Below are positions 1 to 8,250 of a DNA stretch of 20,185 nucleotides, piece by piece. Location: positions 1-20,185 of IMG/VR virus record IMGVR_UViG_3300027963_000411, one strand, 5' to 3'. How positions within the stretch are numbered: position 1 is the first letter of the stretch; each line of letters begins with the position of its first letter. The notes beneath the pieces are model-generated. The model was not told where the DNA came from. It saw only the letters and a list, made by a program, of their open reading frames with translations, and made no database searches. Both the position numbers and the translations under genes were made by a program. The stretch comes from a virus.

Positions 1-825
1 GCTCTTGGTGCAGTAGTCGGTACTGATACATGGGGATTGGAAGGTAATACTGCAATCCCAGAAATCGATATCAAAGTCGATTCTGTCAGCGTCACCGCTG
101 TTACCAAGAAAATGAAGGCAAAGTGGTCCCCAGAACTTGGACAAGACCTCAATGCTTACCACAACTTGGATGCAGAAGTTGAACTTACTTCAATTCTTTC
201 AGAACAAATCGGTCTTGAAATTGACCGTGAAATTCTTGAAGACCTCGTTAAAGGTGCAACCGCTGGTACATTCTACTGGTCTAGAAGCCCCGGCCTCTTC
301 GTCAATAGACTTACTGGTGTAGAAATTGGTGCTTCCGCAAAAGCCCCAGATTTCACCGGTAACGTTTCAATGTGGTACGAAACCCTCATTGAAACCATCA
401 ATGACGTTTCTGCTCAAATCCACAGAAAGACTCTCCGTGGCGGTGCAAACTTCCTCGTAGTCAATCCAGAAGTTGCTTCAATTCTTGAAATGACAGCAGG
501 ATTCAAAGCCAGAATCGCCGTTGACGACGATAAGGGTGAAGTTGGTGTTGTAAACGTTGGTTCAATCTCTAAGAAGTTTGATGTATACGTTGACCCATAC
601 TTCCTCCGTAACGTTATCCTCGTCGGTCGTAAGGGAAGTTCCTTCCTTGAAAGTGGCTTCGTATATGCACCATACGTTCCATTACAAGTCACTCCTACCA
701 TCTTTGGTATCGATGATTTCGTACCACGTAAGGGCGTTATGACTCGTTATGCCAAGAAGATGATTCGTCCAGACTTCTACGGTTTGGTTGTCATTCGTGG
801 CATGTTCGGTGAGTCAGGCGCATAA
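1..825 (+). CDS. gp23: Major capsid protein, T4 gp23-like (5'-truncated)
   Basis: The reading frame is open from the first base of the window, so the start codon lies upstream; 274 residues are visible, against about 521 in T4 gp23. The protein forms the hexameric lattice of the phage head. The strongest evidence is the gp23 signature KWSPELGQDLNAYHNLDAE (fragment residues 41-59), followed by the helix with SEQIGLEIDREILEDL. This block is characteristic of gp23/gp24 capsid proteins, which have an HK97-like fold. The C-terminus, with RPDFYGLVVIRGMF, is intact and ends in TAA. Codons are visibly richer in G/C-ending choices than in the neighbours (30 of 60 bases are G/C in the line starting at 421), as expected for the most abundant phage protein. 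A strong terminator follows directly. Confidence 0.93.
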   Translation, partial: ALGAVVGTDTWGLEGNTAIPEIDIKVDSVSVTAVTKKMKAKWSPELGQDLNAYHNLDAEVELTSILSEQIGLEIDREILEDLVKGATAGTFYWSRSPGLFVNRLTGVEIGASAKAPDFTGNVSMWYETLIETINDVSAQIHRKTLRGGANFLVVNPEVASILEMTAGFKARIAVDDDKGEVGVVNVGSISKKFDVYVDPYFLRNVILVGRKGSSFLESGFVYAPYVPLQVTPTIFGIDDFVPRKGVMTRYAKKMIRPDFYGLVVIRGMFGESGA

Positions 826-845
826 TAACTAAACTTTAGTTATTA
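823..845. repeat. Perfect inverted repeat overlapping the gp23 stop codon
   Basis: The arms TAATAACTAAA (823-833) and TTTAGTTATTA (835-845) are exact reverse complements around a single C at 834. The left arm begins with the gp23 TAA stop. It could form an AU-rich RNA hairpin protecting the capsid mRNA 3' end, or be a protein-binding site; neither is shown. Confidence 0.75.
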
Positions 846-853
846 ACGACAAG

Positions 854-886
854 AAGCCCTCCGATAGAAATATCGGGGGGTTTTTT
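854..886 (+). terminator. Rho-independent terminator after gp23
   Basis: A ten-pair stem CCCTCCGATA (857-866) / TATCGGGGGG (871-880), with one G-T wobble, closes on a GAAA tetraloop (867-870). Six T residues follow (881-886), and A residues before the stem can pair with the T tract. It should end most transcripts leaving the capsid gene. Confidence 0.92.
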
Positions 887-896
887 GTTTCCAAAT

Positions 897-913
897 CTAA
901 ACTTAAAGTTTAG
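897..913. repeat. Inverted repeat between terminator and next gene
   Basis: CTAAACTT (897-904) and AAGTTTAG (906-913) are exact reverse complements around one A. The left arm shares the core CTAAACTT with the palindrome at 823-845 across the terminator. Function unknown. Confidence 0.65.
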
Positions 914-917
914 TTTG

Positions 918-924
918 TATTTAT
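918..924 (+). promoter_or_regulatory. TATTTAT motif, candidate phage late promoter
   Basis: TATTTAT lies 30 bp before the start codon at 948 and just after the gp23 terminator, where transcription would have to restart. Related motifs occur at 3138, 8430 and 9380. A perfect 12-bp palindrome, AGTTATATAACT, lies directly downstream at 927-938. The assignment rests only on position and recurrence. Confidence 0.4.
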
Positions 925-947
925 CAAGTTATATAACTACTTATTGT

Positions 948-2216
948 ATGGCTGTTCCTACTTTAACTCCTGCTAGCACTTTAAGTGCTGTTGTTCTTCC
1001 TTCTGCTGGTACGCTTGGTGATGTTGCTGTTACATTACCATTTGGTATTTATTCTACTTCTCCTGCTTTTATATCTGGCGCAACAGACCAAGTTGCATAT
1101 GTTTACAAGAAACTTGGTGGTGATATATTAGATATTGAATTAACAACAGGAAATGTATATGCTGCATATGAAGAAGCGGTATTAGAATATTCATATCTTG
1201 TTAATTTGCATCAAGCAACAAATGCACTTCCATCAATGCTTGGCAAATCAACTGGTTCATTTAATCAAGATGGTGAAATCGTTTCTGGTTCTACTAATGT
1301 TGCATTAAAATATCCAAAGTATTCTCTTGATTATTTAAGAAACTATGGAAAAGCATATGCACTTGAAGGTGGTCTATCTTCAAATGACCCAATATATTCT
1401 GCATCATTAAGTACAATTGTTGATGTTCAAGACTACGATTTGCAAAATATAATTAAATCCGCCTCAATTAGTGGAATTGACGTTAATGGAAATTCTGTTC
1501 CATATGCAGGCAAAGTAGGTTCAAAGAAAGTTGTTATAAGAAAGGTGTTTTATAAAACTCCACAATCAATGTGGAGATTTTTTGGTTATTATGGTGGTTT
1601 AAATACAATTGGTAATATGTCTTCTTACGGACAATATGCCGATGATTCAACATTTGAAGTCATTCCAACATGGCAAAACAAACTTCAAGCAATGGCATAT
1701 GAAACGGCAATATATACCAGAAACTCACACTATTCATTTGAAATCAAAAACAATATGTTAAGATTGTTTCCAGTACCAAATATTGCAACTCCACAGAAGT
1801 TCTGGGTTGAGTTTACAATTCCTTCAGACCCTTGGACAGAAAGTGAAGCAGGAGTAGATACTGGTGTAAATGGTGTCAATAATATGAATACTCTTCCATT
1901 TGCAAACATACCATATGAAAGCATAAACTCAATTGGTAAACAATGGATTAGAAGATATGCACTTGCTGTATGTAAAGAAATATTAGGCCACGTTCGTTCT
2001 AAATTTAGCACAATACCAATTCCCGGCGAATCAGTAACCCTAAATGGTCCTGCATTATTATCAGAAGCAACAGCAGAAAAGAAAGAGTTGCGTGATGAAT
2101 TAAAGACAATCCTTGCTGAAATGACATATCCAAAGATTATTGAACAACAGGGCGCTATATCTGACAATCTTCAGAAAGTTGGACAGAAGATACCATCATT
2201 GGTATATGTAGGATAA
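948..2216 (+). CDS. Structural protein, candidate neck/head-completion protein
   Basis: This 422-residue protein begins at the ATG at 948 (MAVPTLTPAST). Earlier in-frame starts would fall inside the terminator hairpin. No clear Shine-Dalgarno sequence precedes it, only an AT-rich palindrome. I do not recognise a specific family with certainty. The segment VYAAYEEAVLEYSYLVN (70-86) is an acidic helix of the kind seen in head-tail connector and neck proteins. The C-terminal third is helical and charged (EATAEKKELRDELKTILAEM). It sits between the capsid gene and a gp15-like gene, where T4-type phages keep neck genes 13 and 14, so a role in closing the filled head and joining it to the tail is inferred. 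A minor capsid or decoration protein is the alternative. Confidence 0.5.
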   Translation: MAVPTLTPASTLSAVVLPSAGTLGDVAVTLPFGIYSTSPAFISGATDQVAYVYKKLGGDILDIELTTGNVYAAYEEAVLEYSYLVNLHQATNALPSMLGKSTGSFNQDGEIVSGSTNVALKYPKYSLDYLRNYGKAYALEGGLSSNDPIYSASLSTIVDVQDYDLQNIIKSASISGIDVNGNSVPYAGKVGSKKVVIRKVFYKTPQSMWRFFGYYGGLNTIGNMSSYGQYADDSTFEVIPTWQNKLQAMAYETAIYTRNSHYSFEIKNNMLRLFPVPNIATPQKFWVEFTIPSDPWTESEAGVDTGVNGVNNMNTLPFANIPYESINSIGKQWIRRYALAVCKEILGHVRSKFSTIPIPGESVTLNGPALLSEATAEKKELRDELKTILAEMTYPKIIEQQGAISDNLQKVGQKIPSLVYVG

Positions 2217-2218
2217 CA

Positions 2219-3115
2219 ATGTCTACTATAGTACCTATTTCTCCTTCTACAATTGAAACAATAGATATGGCATTTTATAATTGGCTAAATGTCGATATGG
2301 ATGTATATTCAACATTCGAAGATGGTTGGAAAAAAGTTCCAATAACTTGGATATCTGCCGAAAGAACACATCAAATAAAATCAAACAAAGATATTCGTGA
2401 TTCTTCTGGCATGTTGAAGTTGCCATTGATAACAATTGAAAGAAAATCAATTAATAAAGACCCAAATAAAACAGGTTTACCAGCAAACATAAGACCTATT
2501 AATGATTATAAAGGTGGCACAATCACAATATCTAGAAGAATAAATCAAGATAAAACTTCTAATTTTGTTAATGCAGCACAAGCAAAAAGAACAACAACTT
2601 CTGGTACTGAAACAAGACAACAATACAGAATAGATAATAAAGTTTATCCAATGTATGATGATAAAAGAAAATATAAACAAAGAATACCAAAAGTTGTCTA
2701 TCAAACAATGACAATTCCAATTCCAGTTCACGTTACTGTGACTTATCAAGTAAACATTAGAACCGATTTTCAACAACAATTAAATGAAATAACAACTCCA
2801 TTTTTTACCAAAAATGGTAATACAAGATTTATTAGATTGCAATATGATAATCATCATTATGATGCATTTATCAAAGGTGACTTTACGTTTGAAAGTAATG
2901 CAGCAGCATTAAACGAAGAAAGAAAAAATTATGGCACTTCAATAACAATAGAAGTTATTGGTTATTTGGTTGGTGAAGATAAAAATCAAGAATCACCAAG
3001 AGTTGTATATAGAGAAAATGCTGTTGAAGTTGCTTTTCCTAGGGAGCATGTAGTGCTGGAAGACGAACAATGGTTTCTAAATACCTCTAAAAATAAAACA
3101 TCTTATAGGGAATAG
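2219..3115 (+). CDS. gp15: Tail sheath stabiliser/tail terminator, T4 gp15-like
   Basis: The 298-residue protein starts at the ATG at 2219, two bases after the previous stop, with AGGA at 2210-2213 as ribosome binding site. Its layout matches T4 gp15 (272 residues), which caps the finished tail and joins it to the neck. KKVPITWISAER (38-49) parallels the gp15 segment around KVPITYAS. LPLITIERKS (68-77) follows. VTVTYQVNIRTDFQQQLNEI (172-191), then PFF, parallels the gp15 strand-helix element that ends in ILPYF. The region around 100-160 is rich in Lys, Arg, Thr and Gln and looks like a surface loop. Its place directly before the sheath gene fits. The match is by eye, so the assignment is probable rather than certain. 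Confidence 0.68.
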   Translation: MSTIVPISPSTIETIDMAFYNWLNVDMDVYSTFEDGWKKVPITWISAERTHQIKSNKDIRDSSGMLKLPLITIERKSINKDPNKTGLPANIRPINDYKGGTITISRRINQDKTSNFVNAAQAKRTTTSGTETRQQYRIDNKVYPMYDDKRKYKQRIPKVVYQTMTIPIPVHVTVTYQVNIRTDFQQQLNEITTPFFTKNGNTRFIRLQYDNHHYDAFIKGDFTFESNAAALNEERKNYGTSITIEVIGYLVGEDKNQESPRVVYRENAVEVAFPREHVVLEDEQWFLNTSKNKTSYRE

Positions 3116-3137
3116 TGATTTTTGAACAATTTACTAC

Positions 3138-3144
3138 TATTTAC
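3138..3144 (+). promoter_or_regulatory. TATTTAC motif, candidate late promoter for the sheath gene
   Basis: CTATTTAC occupies 3137-3144 in the 62-bp gap before the sheath gene, 40 bp before its ATG. The ribosome binding site AGGAG is at 3162-3166. No terminator is visible in this gap, so it would add to read-through transcription. Confidence 0.35.
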
Positions 3145-3177
3145 TATTGATAATTAAAAGCAGGAGTATTTAAAAAT

Positions 3178-6015
3178 ATGGCTATAACCTCATATAGATT
3201 CGTTTCTCCCGGTGTTCAAGTTCAAGAGATTGATGAATCCCAACTTCCAAACACTTCTAACCTTGTAGGACCAACTATTATTGGTCGCTTCATAAGAGGA
3301 CCAGCCAATCGTCCTGTTTATATTACCTCTAAATCACAATTGGTTGAAACCTTTGGTAATTCAGTTCCGGGCAAATCTGGTGACGACGTTTGGCGTGATG
3401 GAAATACAATTGGAACAATGTATGCTGGTTATGCTGCACAAGCATGGTTAACGAACACTCCTGCTGTTAATATTATTCGCTTACTCGGTACACAAAGCCC
3501 AAATGCAACTAACGATGGTAAAGCAGGTTGGGAAACACCAACATTTGCCACTAATGATTCTGGTGGTGGTGCATATGGTTTATTCGTTATGCAATCTGGC
3601 TCTGCTAGTTCTACAGTTTCTGGCACGCTTGCTGCTGTTTGGTATATGAAGACTGGTTCTGTTGCTCTTTCTGGCACATTAGCAGGTTCTGATGCCTCCC
3701 CAACTTATGTATCTGGCACTAACGTCCTCTTAAAATCAAATGGTGGATACTCAGAGTTTTATGCTGTAGTTACAACTCCAAGCGGAACATATGCATCAAA
3801 CTTTAACTTTAATGTAGATTCCGATAAGTACATTAGAAAAGTATTTAATACTAATCCAATCTTAACAAACTCAGACATTACTGCTACAAGCAACGTTGAA
3901 TATTATTGGCTTGGAGAAAGTTTCGAAAGAAGCCTCGATGAAGTAGTTGGACTTGGTTCATTATCAACATATGCATTTATTGCCCCATTAGTAAGCGGTA
4001 CTGTAAGTTACAACAAGTTCCGTTCTCCAACTAGACCAGCAAAAACAGGCTGGATTATTGGTCAAGATTTAACAACAAACTCTGGTTCATATAATCCAGC
4101 ATTGCAACAAAAATTGTTTAGATTTGTTGGGTTAGATAATGGAGAGTGGCTACAACAAAACATCAAAGTATCCATTACTGATATTAAACCACCAGCAACC
4201 GATTTTGATGATTACGGTTCATTCTCTGTACAATTAAGAAGAGTTACAGATTCTGATAACAATGTTAGTGTTGTCGAACAATACACAAATGTTAACTTAA
4301 ATCCAGTTTCACCAAATTATATTGCAAGAAAGATTGGCGATAAATACGTTGCATGGGATGATACCGAAAAGAGATTAAAAGAATATGGTACATACACAAA
4401 TGTATCAAAGCACATTCGCGTCGAAATGGATGCAGATGTTGATGCTGGTGCAATAGACCCAACTTACTTACCATTCGGATTCTTCGGTCCACCAAGACCA
4501 AAAAGATTCACAATTTCAATCGCTAATTCTGCTTCTGTTAATGCTCCTTCTAATACTGTGGTATCTGGTGGCTATGCAAGAGCATACAATCCAAGCGTAT
4601 TCTTATCCGCTTCAGTCGGCACATTAACAGCAAACATGGTATTCCCTGCAATTCCATTAAGACAATCTGCTTCTGACGGAGGCGTCACTCCAGTAACAAA
4701 TACTTACTTTGGTATTACAACTGGCGAAAAGACAGCATACACAACTTATGATTATAGTTATGCTGATATGGTTAGAGCATTCCCATCTACATTTGGCGAT
4801 GATGCATATGATTATGGAAATGAAGCATACAGAGAAAATTCATTTGTATTCTCTTTAGATGATGTTTCTGGTTCTACTTCTACTGGTACTGGATATGTTT
4901 ATGTATCTGGTTCTAGAGCATTAGCCACTTCAATTACCGCAGTAAATGGTGGATATCGTTCAATTATAACAGGCTCTAATGCTTACAATCGTTTCACAAT
5001 GCCATTCTATAACGGCTTTGACGGATTCGACATTACAGAAGCAGACCCACTTAGAAACAAGATTCTTTCTGACGGTTCACCAACTGAACGTACAAGTTAC
5101 GAATACTTTACTCTTAGCAGAGCAATAGATACAATCTCAGACCCAGAAACATTAGTAACTGATGTTGCATGTGTTCCCGGTCTTACTTATGCTCCTTTGA
5201 CAACCAAGTTGGTTCAAACCTGTGAAGCAAGAGCAGATGTACTTGCCGTTATAGACCTTCCAAACGTCTATATTCCAGAACAAGAACAATATCTTTCAAA
5301 TAGAACTTCAAGATATGCTGGAACTGCAAGACAAGCAGCACTTGACCTTAAATCAAGAGGTTTAAATTCAAGTTATGGTACTTGTTATTATCCTTGGGTA
5401 CAAATCCGCGACACCATCAATGATCAACTTGTATTCGTTCCACCATCTGTTGTAGCACTTGGCGCTATGTCATACGGACAAAGAACGCAAGAACTTTGGT
5501 TCGCTCCAGCAGGCTTCACCCGTGGTGGTCTTACTGAGGGACGTGGCGGCATTCCAGTTATCGGCGTAACACAAAGACTTTCTTCAACTGATAGAGACAC
5601 ACTTTATGAAGCCAACATCAATCCTATCGCTCAATTCCCAGCAGAAGGTATTGTTATCTTTGGTCAAAAGACATTACAAGTAACTCCATCTGCACTTGAT
5701 AGAATTAATGTTCGTAGATTAATGATTTACTTAAAGAGAGAAATTTCAAGAATTGCTGCAACAATTCTCTTTGACCAAAATATTGATGTAACTTGGAGTA
5801 GATTCTTGGGTCAAGCAAATCCATTCCTTGCTTCTGTTAAGTCTCGCCTAGGTCTTTCTGACTATCGCGTAATCCTTGACAAAACCACTACAACACCAGA
5901 TTTGGTTGATAGAAATATCATGTATGCCAAAATCTTCTTGAAGCCAGCAAGAGCAATAGAATTTATCGCAATTGACTTTACAATTACAGATTCTGGCGCA
6001 TCATTTATTGATTAA
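3178..6015 (+). CDS. gp18: Contractile tail sheath protein, gp18-like, enlarged
   Basis: The protein polymerises around the tail tube and contracts to drive the tube into the host. The N-terminus YRFVSPGVQVQEIDESQLP (residues 6-24) is the usual sheath opening. The last 245 or so residues form the conserved C-terminal sheath domain, with RYAGTARQAALDLKSRG, CYYPWVQIRD, PAGFTRGGL and INPIAQFPAEGIVIFGQKTL, and end in IEFIAIDFTITDSGASFID. At 945 residues it is much longer than T4 gp18 (659). The extra length lies in the middle (about 110-620), a Gly/Ser/Thr-rich region with recurring SGT motifs, probably surface-exposed beta domains. AGGAG stands 11 bp before the ATG. The tube genes follow, the usual order. 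Confidence 0.93.
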   Translation: MAITSYRFVSPGVQVQEIDESQLPNTSNLVGPTIIGRFIRGPANRPVYITSKSQLVETFGNSVPGKSGDDVWRDGNTIGTMYAGYAAQAWLTNTPAVNIIRLLGTQSPNATNDGKAGWETPTFATNDSGGGAYGLFVMQSGSASSTVSGTLAAVWYMKTGSVALSGTLAGSDASPTYVSGTNVLLKSNGGYSEFYAVVTTPSGTYASNFNFNVDSDKYIRKVFNTNPILTNSDITATSNVEYYWLGESFERSLDEVVGLGSLSTYAFIAPLVSGTVSYNKFRSPTRPAKTGWIIGQDLTTNSGSYNPALQQKLFRFVGLDNGEWLQQNIKVSITDIKPPATDFDDYGSFSVQLRRVTDSDNNVSVVEQYTNVNLNPVSPNYIARKIGDKYVAWDDTEKRLKEYGTYTNVSKHIRVEMDADVDAGAIDPTYLPFGFFGPPRPKRFTISIANSASVNAPSNTVVSGGYARAYNPSVFLSASVGTLTANMVFPAIPLRQSASDGGVTPVTNTYFGITTGEKTAYTTYDYSYADMVRAFPSTFGDDAYDYGNEAYRENSFVFSLDDVSGSTSTGTGYVYVSGSRALATSITAVNGGYRSIITGSNAYNRFTMPFYNGFDGFDITEADPLRNKILSDGSPTERTSYEYFTLSRAIDTISDPETLVTDVACVPGLTYAPLTTKLVQTCEARADVLAVIDLPNVYIPEQEQYLSNRTSRYAGTARQAALDLKSRGLNSSYGTCYYPWVQIRDTINDQLVFVPPSVVALGAMSYGQRTQELWFAPAGFTRGGLTEGRGGIPVIGVTQRLSSTDRDTLYEANINPIAQFPAEGIVIFGQKTLQVTPSALDRINVRRLMIYLKREISRIAATILFDQNIDVTWSRFLGQANPFLASVKSRLGLSDYRVILDKTTTTPDLVDRNIMYAKIFLKPARAIEFIAIDFTITDSGASFID

Positions 6016-6047
6016 TTGACTATATAATATAAAAGGAAACATAAAAC

Positions 6048-6677
6048 ATGGCATTTTGGAATGAAGCAAGCGTTGAGCCAAAAAGAAAGTTTAAATTCTT
6101 GTTAAGATTTGGTGCTGCATCTGATGCATTACCTTCGTTTATAGTCAAGAAAGTCAATAAACCAGAAATAACAATTTCTGAGGCTACACATAAGTTCTTA
6201 GGCCACACATATTACTTTCCAGCAACAACAACATGGAATGAAATAACGGCTGCTGTTATTGACCCTAATGGCTTGGGTGGTGTTGGCGATGCTGATACAT
6301 CAACACCACAAGCAACTGCTACAGACGTTGCAGAAGGCTTATATAGAGTTCTCCTTGCTGCGGGGTATCAATCTCCAGTAGCACAAGGCTATGCCTCTGC
6401 TGGCGGTGCTGGTGCAACATTGAGAACATTTGCTAAATCAACAGCAACAGCGCAATTTGATAGAATCGAAATTATTCAACTTGATGCATCTGGTTCTCCA
6501 ATTGAAGTTTGGACTCTTAATAATGCTTGGATTAAAAAAATGGCATTTGGTGAACTTGATTATGGTTCCGATGATATTAATGAAGTTCAGTTAACATTCC
6601 GATATGATTGGGCAGATATTAAAGTTTATGCTGCTGGTTCTGAAACTGAATCATTCAATTCTGAATTAGAATCATAA
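6048..6677 (+). CDS. gp19: Tail tube protein, gp19-like (copy 1)
   Basis: This 209-residue protein should form the inner tail tube through which DNA passes. The N-terminus MAFWNEASVEPKRKFKFLLR and the following FIVKKVNKPEI match the opening of T4-type tube proteins. The end, FGELDYGSDDINEVQLTF (167-184) and then RYDW, is the family's terminal beta-strand motif. T4 gp19 has 163 residues; the extra length here is an Ala/Gly/Thr-rich stretch around 75-130. AAAAGGAAAC before the ATG is a strong ribosome binding site. The gap also holds CTATATAAT (6020-6028), which could be a separate promoter. The gene follows the sheath gene and precedes a second copy of the same fold. Confidence 0.88.
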   Translation: MAFWNEASVEPKRKFKFLLRFGAASDALPSFIVKKVNKPEITISEATHKFLGHTYYFPATTTWNEITAAVIDPNGLGGVGDADTSTPQATATDVAEGLYRVLLAAGYQSPVAQGYASAGGAGATLRTFAKSTATAQFDRIEIIQLDASGSPIEVWTLNNAWIKKMAFGELDYGSDDINEVQLTFRYDWADIKVYAAGSETESFNSELES

Positions 6678-6687
6678 TAGGTGATTG

Positions 6688-7377
6688 ATGTTTTGGAATA
6701 CTGGTGGCAAAAATCAGCAAGCATTACCATATAATAAATTTAATTTTATTGTTAATTTTAGTGGATTAAATGAAAAATTAATTGAACTAGAAACTGATGA
6801 TAAAGTATTGAGTTTTTTTGCCAAAAAAGTATCTGCTCCAAATATGAAAGTGGAATTTGAAAGAGCATATGCTAACGAGTATGTTCACTATTTTCAAAAC
6901 GGAGCAATTCATTGGGAACCAATTACAATAACATTTGCTGATTTTGGTATTACAAGCGGTGAAAATAGTACAGGTAATGATGTAAATAATAATCAAGAAG
7001 TTTCTGATTTAGAAAGTCAATTAGACATTTCTTCAAAACTTTCAATAAGAGAAATATTTAATTATTATCTTCAAATAAATTTAATTGATAAATTTTCTGA
7101 CCGTTCCGAGATTGCTACATCAGAATTATCAAAAAATGTAACTGGTGTTATTGATTTGCCAATCTTTTGTAATTTCATTCAAGTTAAAAACAATATTCGT
7201 TTTGCAAATAAAGATTTTTCTACTAAAAACAACAAATCTGTTTTAAATAGAGAAATTGTATATGAATTCTATAATCCAAGAATTACAAGCGTAGATTTTG
7301 GCTCCTTTGAATATGGTTCGGATGATATTAATGAAATCTCCGTTACATTTGTCCCACAATGGGTTGTTATTAAATAA
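6688..7377 (+). CDS. Second tail-tube-fold protein, gp19 paralogue
   Basis: The ATG at 6688 is preferred over the TTG one codon earlier because AGGTGA (6679-6684) is well placed for it. The 229-residue product is clearly related to the preceding tube protein: MFWNTGG at the start, FFAKKVSAPNMKVEF near the N-terminus, and FGSFEYGSDDINEISVTF (204-221) at the end, aligning with FGELDYGSDDINEVQLTF of copy 1. A less similar middle part (about 90-190) is Asn-rich and charged. T4 has tube-fold proteins gp48 and gp54 that start the tube on the baseplate, and other myoviruses have a special first tube ring. A tube initiator or minor tube component is therefore the most likely role; a second major tube subunit is possible. 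Confidence 0.75.
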   Translation: MFWNTGGKNQQALPYNKFNFIVNFSGLNEKLIELETDDKVLSFFAKKVSAPNMKVEFERAYANEYVHYFQNGAIHWEPITITFADFGITSGENSTGNDVNNNQEVSDLESQLDISSKLSIREIFNYYLQINLIDKFSDRSEIATSELSKNVTGVIDLPIFCNFIQVKNNIRFANKDFSTKNNKSVLNREIVYEFYNPRITSVDFGSFEYGSDDINEISVTFVPQWVVIK

Positions 7378-7386
7378 GAGGAATAA

Positions 7387-8250
7387 ATGAGAAATAACCT
7401 AGACAGGTTGGGTATGACCCCACCAAAAGCAGAACAAGATGATTCTGCTGCTGCTGCATTGATGCAACAACTTTCATTTGTTGTACCAACAGAGCACGTT
7501 GAGTTACCATCAAAAGGTATGTTCTATCCAGAAGGACACCCATTGCATGGAAAAGATTCAATTGAAATTAAATATATGACAGCAAAAGATGAAGATACTC
7601 TTACATCAAGAAATCTTTTAAAGAAAGGAATTGCAATCGAAAGACTCTTACAAGATTTGATTGTTGATAAAAGAATCATGCTTGGAAGTCTTTTAATTGG
7701 AGATAAGAACGCAATCATCGTTTCAGCAAGAAAAACTGCATATGGTGCAGATTATGAAACAAAAATTACTTGTCCATCATGTGGCAAGAATGTGGCATAT
7801 CAATTTGATTTGAATAATTGCAGTACACTTCATGGCGCAACACAAGAAGTTTTGGAAGAGCACAATATTCAATTCTCAGAACGAGGAACATTTGTTTTTA
7901 TGCTTCCAATTTTAAATACTCCCGTTGAAATTAGATTGCTAAACGGCAAAGATGAACAATGGATTGTTCAAAAATCAAAAGAAGCAGAAAATACAAAGAA
8001 TGTAAATGAATCAACTTTGTCCGACCAATTAAGACTTATGATTGTATCAATTAATGGCGTTGAAGACCAAAATACATTAATCAAAGCAATACCATTACTT
8101 CCAGCAAAAGATTCAAGACATATCAGAGATATGTACAAACTATTAAATCCAAACGTTGATTTATCTCACGAATTTTCTTGCTCTTCTTGTTCGTTTGAAA
8201 CGAGATTGGAGGTTCCGTTTACAGCGGACTTTTTTTGGCCTAAGCGATAG
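7387..8250 (+). CDS. gp26: gp26-type baseplate/tail assembly protein with zinc ribbon
   Basis: The 287-residue protein has the layout I associate with the T4 baseplate protein gp26 family. VELPSKGMFYPEGHPLHG (38-55) is followed by IEIKYMTAKDEDTLTSRNLL (59-78) and LLIGDKNAIIVSAR (102-115). Two CxxC pairs, C129/C132 (CPSCGK) and C265/C268 (CSSC), could form a zinc ribbon; T4 gp26 itself is shorter (208 residues). GAGGAA precedes the ATG. In T4 the product acts in hub assembly. Here the gene lies between tube and tape measure genes, where other tailed phages encode tail-assembly chaperones. The C-terminus VPFTADFFWPKR is encoded across a run of seven T residues, where a shift into the next frame would extend the protein (see 8208-8236). 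Confidence 0.75.
   Translation: MRNNLDRLGMTPPKAEQDDSAAAALMQQLSFVVPTEHVELPSKGMFYPEGHPLHGKDSIEIKYMTAKDEDTLTSRNLLKKGIAIERLLQDLIVDKRIMLGSLLIGDKNAIIVSARKTAYGADYETKITCPSCGKNVAYQFDLNNCSTLHGATQEVLEEHNIQFSERGTFVFMLPILNTPVEIRLLNGKDEQWIVQKSKEAENTKNVNESTLSDQLRLMIVSINGVEDQNTLIKAIPLLPAKDSRHIRDMYKLLNPNVDLSHEFSCSSCSFETRLEVPFTADFFWPKR
8208..8236 (+). other. Candidate programmed ribosomal frameshift site
   Basis: A T7 run (8230-8236) is read in the gp26-type frame as gac-ttt-ttt-tgg and meets TAG at 8248. Slipping +1 (or -2) on the run enters the downstream frame, which is open to 8420. A -1 shift reaches TAA after two codons (ttg gcc taa), so it is excluded. GGAGGT (8208-8213), a near-perfect Shine-Dalgarno sequence inside the gene, ends 16 bp before the run and has no start codon at a useful distance. 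Such internal sites stimulate recoding in other genes. The same pattern could come from a one-base homopolymer error in the assembly. Confidence 0.55.

Noticed and set aside
885-947. Upstream TTG start extending the neck-like gene by 21 residues
   Set aside because: It would start inside the terminator T tract and add a hydrophobic leader unlike a phage structural protein; ATG 948 is preferred.
1730-2167. 145-codon open frame on the minus strand
   Set aside because: Antisense to the neck-like gene, with no promoter or ribosome binding site.
8156-8236. ATG at 8156 as the start of an independent overlapping gene
   Set aside because: The first 26 codons overlap the conserved zinc-ribbon end of the gp26-type gene and encode an unlikely basic stretch; frameshift entry or the ATG at 8264 explains the downstream frame better.
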